Source: Lumbricus terrestris
Lineage: Eukaryota; Annelida; Clitellata; Crassiclitellata; Lumbricidae
Length of the DNA stretch: 64,000 bases
Assembly (NCBI GenBank): GCA_949752735.1
Contig: OX457052.1
Span: 18,276,649 to 18,340,648 of the forward strand
Reading direction: 5' to 3'
Shown: piece after piece, positions 58,082 to 64,000 of the stretch
Layout of the letters: every line of letters starts with the position of its first letter
Numbering within the stretch: the first letter of the stretch is position 1
Made by a program: the position numbers and the translations under genes
The notes under the pieces: model-generated
The model's database searches: none
What the model was told of the DNA's origin: nothing
What the model saw: only the letters and a program-made list of their open reading frames with translations

Positions 58082-59283
58082 CAGAGGGCCATAAAAGACC
58101 CCTCCCCTACGGTTTTTTGCCAATACCATGGCCAGTAGTAAAAATTTTTAAATCAAATTTTATAAGCATAAAGGAAATTCATACTTAGCCTACCCCAAAT
58201 GGCCAAATTTGACGAAATTATTCTGAGCAGAACAAAGTTATATCACTTTTTGTGGGATCGTCCACTGTTTCTGACGATTCAAAAGCGTAACGCAAAAAGT
58301 AGCAAAACACGATTTTATTAAGTCTCATTACAAAAAATTGTTATCAGATAGCCTTGTTATTTCCAGATGATCTTTATTATTAATAACATTAGGCCTATTT
58401 AGAACAGAACCAGGGCACCAGCTTAGCTCCACGTCGCTGTGACGTCACTTAGCAAAATAAGGATCAAGTTGCTAAATAAGCAATCTGTCAGATTTATAAT
58501 TTTTTTTAATTAAAGTCATGACACTGAAATTTCTAAAAAAATGAAAATGACCAAAGCGTCAATGACAGACAAAATGTGTATTTAGACACTTCATGAGCAA
58601 TGTCTATAAGCTAATGCTGTTATCACGGCTTACTCGGATAAAAAAAAATTAAGAGTTAAATTTAAAGTTAAGAGATGTTCCGTTGATGTAAGGGGATCGG
58701 CTCAATGGCAATTGTTTTGGTTTCATTGAAAAGAGGCCCACACATCTCCGGATGTGTATCCGATGGATTATCACGAATGGAGAGCTATACTGGTGCAATA
58801 TCACAATGTGCGACCAAAACCAAGAGCAATAAAATAATTTATTCATGCATTGGAGTTGATATGGGCAGATTTACCTTTGGAAGACATCAATCAGGTCATC
58901 TAGAACATTACAAAGAGACTCATTACAATAAGTTTGAGCACTGGTGGTGGACACGCTGATGAAAAGTTCTGAAGTAGTATCAAATTTATTTGATTAACAG
59001 TTATTTGAGATGTGACTTAGTTAGGCTATTTGAGATGTGGCTTTACAAAATCGGCCTTTGTTACTCTTTGTTGCGTTACGTTTTTGAATCGTCATAAAAC
59101 TATCTAATTGAGTGGTCTAATTGAACGTGATATAACTTTGTTTGTTTGAAATAATTTGGTGAAGTTTGGCTATTGTACATAAATATGAATTGCCTTAACG
59201 CCTGTAAAATTTGATTTAAAAATTCTTACTTCGGGCCCGGATATTGGCACAAAATAGCAGAGGTATCTTTTTTGCCAACCCTG
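58082..59283. mobile_element. Tc1/mariner-type element with transposase relic, 1.2 kb
   Basis: Flanked by TA (58080-58081, 59284-59285). Ends CAGAGGGCCATAAAAGACC and TTTTGCCAACCCTG are diverged versions of the 48.6-kb family ends, and inner modules (GACGATTCAAAAGCG) match. Around 58915-58965 a frame reads NITKRL...LSTGGGHADEKF, again resembling the mariner C-terminal RL..C....GGGH pattern. Too mutated to encode a protein. Confidence 0.72.
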
Positions 59284-59289
59284 TAGTTA

Positions 59290-60180
59290 AATCATAATTA
59301 TTTTTTTAATCCTCATTTGCCCCAACTCCAAATTTGACCCTCATCACACCTTGGCGATCTCGCTGCCTTAACGTTACGTTGCCTATAGCAACCTTACCTC
59401 TAAGATTGTGCCACCGCAATAGGCCTACTCTTCTAGCGGCGCTATATAAATTTTCGACGATTACAATCTAAATTACATTAAGTCGCTTTCCATAGTATTT
59501 CATACCTTCCCTTACTTTACTTAGCCTACTTCTACCTTCCCAGGATCGACGATTAGATTGAAGCCCCTGGTTAAAGTCAGCAACAAACAGCATATAGGTT
59601 TAGGCCATATAATTATTAGCAGGCAACAAGCAATGCTCGACTTCTCTGTTGATAAGATGACCTCGACCGTGTATATAAGCTAAAAAGAATGCGTAGTTCG
59701 TATAACCGCGCACCAGACAAAACACTTGAATATATATTTACGTAAATACATATTACAGCTATTATGCATGTGCGCAGATTTAGACGTGTCTATATATAAA
59801 TGCGTATCTTGATTACGCGGTTCTGGGAATAAACACTATGTAGACAAGCGAACGGCCGCGCGTGTAGTGATGCCGAGATGGTCGTGTGTATGTGTTTGTG
59901 TTTGTTTGTGTTTGTGTGTTTGTGTCTTTCTCTTGATCTCTGACTGCGTCTGTGTGTCTGGGTGCCTAGACATTATTATCTACTCACTGTACATGTACAT
60001 GTATAGTTATAGTCTCGATTCACGTGACTAGAAATATTATGCAATTCACTCGACATCTTATACAACGAAGAAGGCTTCCTTATAACGAGTTTTGCTTCTA
60101 AATCTCGCCGTCATGTTTTCTTGGTTTTATTTGTCTATCTGTGTACAAAATACTTTATGTCTGTTTGTGCAATAATTTTT
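59290..60180. other. Unannotated stretch
   Basis: A SINE/LINE tail remnant at about 59430-59470 (GGCGCTATATAAAT) and a (TGTTTG)n patch at 59885-59925. No gene. Confidence 0.5.
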
Positions 60181-60189
60181 GTCTGTCTA

Positions 60190-60258
60190 TATGTCTGTTT
60201 GTCGGTCTGTCTGTCTATATGTCTGTCTGTCTTGTCTGTCTGTCTGTTTGTCTGTCTG
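60190..60258. repeat. (CTGT)n microsatellite
   Basis: Short array preceding the long one at 60.4 kb. Confidence 0.92.
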
Positions 60259-60384
60259 TAATTCGTTAAAAGCATAATGGCACAAATGAGCTACATAATT
60301 AAGGCCTAAGACTTCACATAATTTTATAGGAATCAGCGTGATGTTTTACTATAGACCTGTCTGTAAGCAATGTGCTCATGCCTG

Positions 60385-60524
60385 CTTGTCTGACTGTCTG
60401 CCTATCTGTCTGTCTGTCCATCTGTGTGTCTGTCTGTTTGTCTGACTGTCTGTCTATCTGTCTGTCTGTCCATCTGTGTGTCTGTCTGTTTGTCTGACTC
60501 TCTGTCTATCTGTCTGTCTTTCCA

Positions 60525-60557
<33 letters not shown>

Positions 60558-60821
60558 TTGTCTGACTGTCTGTCTATCTGTCTTTCCATCTGTCTGTCTG
60601 TCTGTTTGTCTGACTGTCTGCCTATTTGTCTGTCTTTCCATCTGTCTGTCTGTCTGCCTGTCTGTCTGTCTGTCTGTTTGTCTGACTGTCTGTTTATCTG
60701 TCTGTCTTTCCATCTGTCTGTCTGTCTGTTTGTCTGACTCTCTGTCTTTCCATCTGTCTGTCTGTCTGTTCGTCTGTCTGACTGACTGTCTGTCTGTCTT
60801 TCCATCTGTCTGTCTGTCTGC

Positions 60822-60852
<31 letters not shown>

Positions 60853-60955
60853 ACTGTCTGTTTATCTGTCTGTCTTTCCATCTGTCTGTCTGTCTGTCTG
60901 ACTGTCTATCTGTCTGTCTTTCCATCTGTCTGTCTCTCTGTCTGTTTGTCTGTAT
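60385..60955. repeat. (CTGT)n array with higher-order structure, about 570 bp
   Basis: CTGT units punctuated regularly by TTTCCATCTG, CTGACTGTCTG and TTTGTCTGAC variants, giving longer repeating blocks of roughly 50-70 bp. Cys/Leu/Val and Gln/Thr/Asp/Arg frames are artefacts. Confidence 0.95.
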
Positions 60956-61159
60956 GTGTGATTGATTGACTATTTGCCTTTAGTCCCATATCCGCCTAAG
61001 TACTATAGCGTTGCAGCATAAATCGCGGATGACTGGATGACTGCATTGGCGTCTGTGTGGTAATTACAAGATGGCGAGGGTGTCTCACTTGAAATGATTG
61101 GAACATCGCTGACTCGTGTTGCCGTGGATTACGACTGGTGCCAGCCTGACAACTGTCTC

Positions 61160-61258
61160 GCTCTTCTCCTCCTTCTACTCCTCCTCCTCTTCCTCTTCCT
61201 CTTCCTCTTCCTCCTCTTCCTCCTCCTCCTCCTCCTCCTCCTCCTCCTCCTCGTCCTG
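61160..61258. repeat. (CCT)n/(CTT)n tract
   Basis: Pyrimidine-only trinucleotide array. Confidence 0.95.
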
Positions 61259-61344
61259 CGGTGGTCGACTCCGATGCATATTGAACCAAATGACTCTATA
61301 GTCCGAGCGTTCGTTTCGATTTGATGCAAAGCCTGACAAGTAGA

Positions 61345-61382
61345 CCTCCTCCTCCTCTTCCTCTTCTTCCTCCTCCTCTTCC

Positions 61383-61423
<41 letters not shown>

Positions 61424-61458
61424 CTCCTCCTCCTCCTCCTCCTCCTCCTCCTCCTCCG
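61345..61458. repeat. (CCT)n/(CTT)n tract
   Basis: Second pyrimidine-only array, separated from the first by 85 bp of ordinary sequence. Confidence 0.95.
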
Positions 61459-61459
61459 C

Positions 61460-62310
61460 CTCCTCCTTCACTTTCTTCTCCATCCCTCTCGTCAATGCTC
61501 TTCTGCTCTTCTCATTTTCTGGCACTCTCTTCCGTCATTTCCTGATTTTTCCTCCCACCCTTCAGTTACATCTTCGTCTTTGTCCTGCTCATCATTGTCA
61601 TCGTCCTGTCCATTCAATTGTTCTTTTCTACTCCTTATCCTGCTCCACATACCACCATCCTCCACATCCGTCGTCTTTCATTTCAATCCGTCCACTCTCC
61701 TCAATTTTTCTCCAACTCTTGCTCATCCAGTCATCCACCCTTCTTCCTCGATTACTTTCCATTCTCCGACTACTTCAACTCCATCCATACCCTCTTCCAC
61801 ACTATCCATTCCAGCCTTCCCTTCCTCTCCTCTTCATCCTCCTCCTCCTCATCCATCTCCTCTATCCTCTCTCCTCCTGTCCTCGAAGTCCTCCATCTCC
61901 TCCTTCCCTCGCTCGCCGTGGAATCAGTCTGCCCGGAAAATCCAGGAAGCGTTAGCGAATAATCGCCGCTTCGTCTGTCGATCATTTGTCGCCGACGAAC
62001 TTCGCGCCAGACGGGATTTAGACGGACTGGTCGGTCGTCTGCTAGGATGATTGACTCGACTCCGCGCCGTCTGTGACCAACTGACGGCTTGACGGTCGAT
62101 CGGGCCGTCGATCGGTCGGTCGGTCTAAGGGCTGCAGCGCAGAGGAAGAGGCGACGCCGTTGCCACCGCGCCCGCCGCGCCCGCCGCTCCCTCCGTGTCG
62201 TGGCTTATCATGTCGCATGCTGCAACCGGATGTAAGCAGACAAGAAAGTGACGGAACACACGTTCAGTGATCCGGAATAATTGGATTGAAACGACCGTCA
62301 AAACACGTCC
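61460..62310. other. Pyrimidine-rich then CpG-rich stretch, no supported gene
   Basis: 61500-61910 is C/T-rich. 61910-62215 is CpG-rich (CGATCGGGCCGTCGATCGG, CGCCCGCCGCGCCCGCC) and looks like a promoter or 5' UTR region, but no start, TATA box or donor is convincing. Confidence 0.3.
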
Positions 62311-62315
62311 GTCAA

Positions 62316-62570
62316 GTGTGGCGCAGAGTCGTAGTGGTGGGGTCGGTGTTTAGGAGCCGGATGGTTCCAGGTTCGAAATCACCCCATGCAAGCCACCGCG
62401 TGAAGGGACCTTCAGCAAGTCCTTCACTCGCAATTGCTCGTGCGCTTCGGCGTGAAACTCCGATGCAGTGTCCGCGCTGTAGTCGGGAGCGCCTCTGAAA
62501 GAGGAGAGCAGATAAACATAAAGCTTGAAGGAGTGCCTTTTTACTGTAGCAAAATGGAGAAAAAATATAA
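62316..62570 (+). mobile_element. tRNA-derived SINE, copy 6
   Basis: GTGTGGCGCAGAGTCGTAGTG head, CCAGGTTCGAAATCACC (B box with small changes), body AGTCCTTCACTCGCAATTGC and CGGCGTGAAACTCC, A-rich tail. Confidence 0.83.
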
Positions 62571-64000
62571 AAAATACAATCATGACCAGAAATCCAGTTG
62601 GTACAATGTCAATAAATGTGTACAATATATATAGACCTACGTGTACAATATGTATACAAAAGATATAATCTCATATAATTTTATATGCACAGAGATAAAG
62701 ATACGTAGATAGGTCTACGTGTGCACATACTTTCCAGATATAATTATGCTCCACATGACATTGTATGCCTACATAGCGCCGTACCGGTATAGGTACATGT
62801 ATGTCTTTCTATAAGAGGCGTAGACCTATATGTAGATCTCAGAACAATTGAATGAACGAACGAATGAACTAATGTGTATAATATTGATTAGTGTTTAGAA
62901 ATATACCTTTTAACCTTGTTAATTAATATTCAAGATAAAGCACATCCAGCAAAACCAATCAACTGACAGAAACTCGATATCATCATCGTTAGGCTTATAG
63001 AGTAGAGGGGGGTGCAAAACGTCTCCCTCGCCTCTACCATGCTTCTTTGCATTTCTGCAGAAGAGCTACACATAAGTCTAGATTATAATTATAGTCAATT
63101 TCGTAATATACAACAACAACAACAGCAACAACAACAACAACAACAACAACAACAAGTCAAGTTTATTGATCCCATCATCAACGTGCAACGTACAAGAAAT
63201 TATGATCACATGGTATAATAAAATAACATACATGGCTTACACAGTGATGCAACGAGAAAATTTGTTAGGAAATTAAGTTTTATATGAGTCAGTAGATTTA
63301 TCAAACAAATAGCAATCATAGGAAAGGATTGGGAAATATGGTTATCTCTATATAATGTTAAGTTTATGTTATTTTTATTATTATGTGTAGATTATGCCTG
63401 AAGTAGTGCTTCGTCTTAAGTGTCGCTTTGGGATTAGGGCCCTTGCATGAATACATGGCAAGGCCCCACAAAGGTTCCAGTCTAACTCATGCCCCACACC
63501 TAGTTCGGTGACCGTCGGTCACTGTCGAATCGCTGACGGGCAGACCTTGCTTGAACAGAAATTCTCTGCCCTTTGACAACTTACTATGCTTCCATTACAT
63601 TGTGGTGCTTCATCAAACTTGAGCATTAAAAATATATCCTTGTTTAAGAAATTCAGAATCATCCTCCACGTTTTTTTTCTTGAACCCCTTCGAGAACCGG
63701 CGCAATTTAATGTAGCCTACACGTCTAGGCTACGATAGTTAGACGCGTAAAAATTAGCCTCTGCAGAATTGGATTCAAAGCAAAGCTTTTGCCATAAAAT
63801 AACTGCTTCGCTGCAGTGTTTATCTGAAACTACACAACAGAGCAAATACCTACAAATAGATACCAGAACATAACTTGTCTAGCGTATAGTGTTTCGCTGA
63901 GAGTATAAAATTATGTCAAGCAATTCATTTAAGTCACTTACGCAAGATGTATATACTTAAGGTAGACAGTTACAGGTACGCCACTTCCTGAGCTCCAACA
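62571..64000. other. Unannotated end of the window
   Basis: AT-rich with a (CAA)n run of about 15 units at 63109-63153. No supported gene or repeat family. Confidence 0.5.
63109..63153. repeat. (CAA)n microsatellite
   Basis: Near-pure CAA run with one CAG. Confidence 0.94.

Noticed and set aside
60385..60955. CRISPR-like regular array
   Set aside because: Units are tetranucleotide-based with no unique spacers, and the genome is animal.
61580..62050. 156-codon Ser/Pro-rich frame as a gene
   Set aside because: Mostly C/T-rich simple sequence with no ATG at its start; only the last 40 codons look ordinary and no splice signal supports them.

Overview
This is a stretch of animal nuclear genome with introns and few genes. 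It is packed with simple-sequence repeats, tRNA-derived SINEs, LINE tails and many small cut-and-paste DNA transposons. The repeat style suggests a marine invertebrate, but I cannot name the clade from sequence alone. Two features of that style are the abundant tri- and tetranucleotide arrays and the recurrent TAGGCCTA/TAGCCTAC words.

The one gene I recognise is a TCF/LEF transcription factor on the + strand, the DNA-binding effector of Wnt/beta-catenin signalling. Its 5' exons, which would encode the beta-catenin-binding N-terminus, lie before the window. I place six exons: 1029-1113, 6298-6477, 13696-13921, 18534-18723, 21407-21479 and 23019-23133 (stop). All five introns are GT-AG and every junction keeps the reading frame. 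The HMG box is split exactly between ...LGRR and WHAL.... The first four exons are well supported by similarity. The last two rest on splice sites and phase. If they are right, this transcript ends in a short Ser-rich tail and has no C-clamp.

Layout: 1-24 kb is the TCF/LEF locus, whose introns hold microsatellites, LINE and SINE pieces, an 800-bp hAT element and a GC-rich block at 4.2-4.7 kb. 24-31 kb is a transposon cluster: a SINE split by a hAT, a 1.7-kb piggyBac-type element carrying another hAT, and a 1.1-kb hAT. 31-34 kb holds minisatellites, a LINE relic and weak minus-strand exon candidates. 35-45 kb has long microsatellites, a foldback structure around telomere-like repeats, hAT and mariner-type elements and two neighbouring Mutator-like elements. 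45-50 kb holds very long (CATA)n, (GAA)n and (CTT/CCT)n arrays and a perfect-ended mariner-type element. 51-64 kb holds a third iterated-end element, more SINEs, a hAT, a GC-rich block ending in a consensus splice donor (possible first exon of another gene), a mariner-type element and (CTGT)n/(CCT)n arrays.

No intact transposase, tRNA, rRNA or CRISPR array was seen. Long open frames over microsatellites are treated as artefacts. I found no convincing new multi-gene system. The most interesting points are the inferred C-clamp-less end of the TCF/LEF gene, three elements with unrelated sequences but the same iterated-end architecture, and the datable nesting of elements shown by intact target-site duplications.
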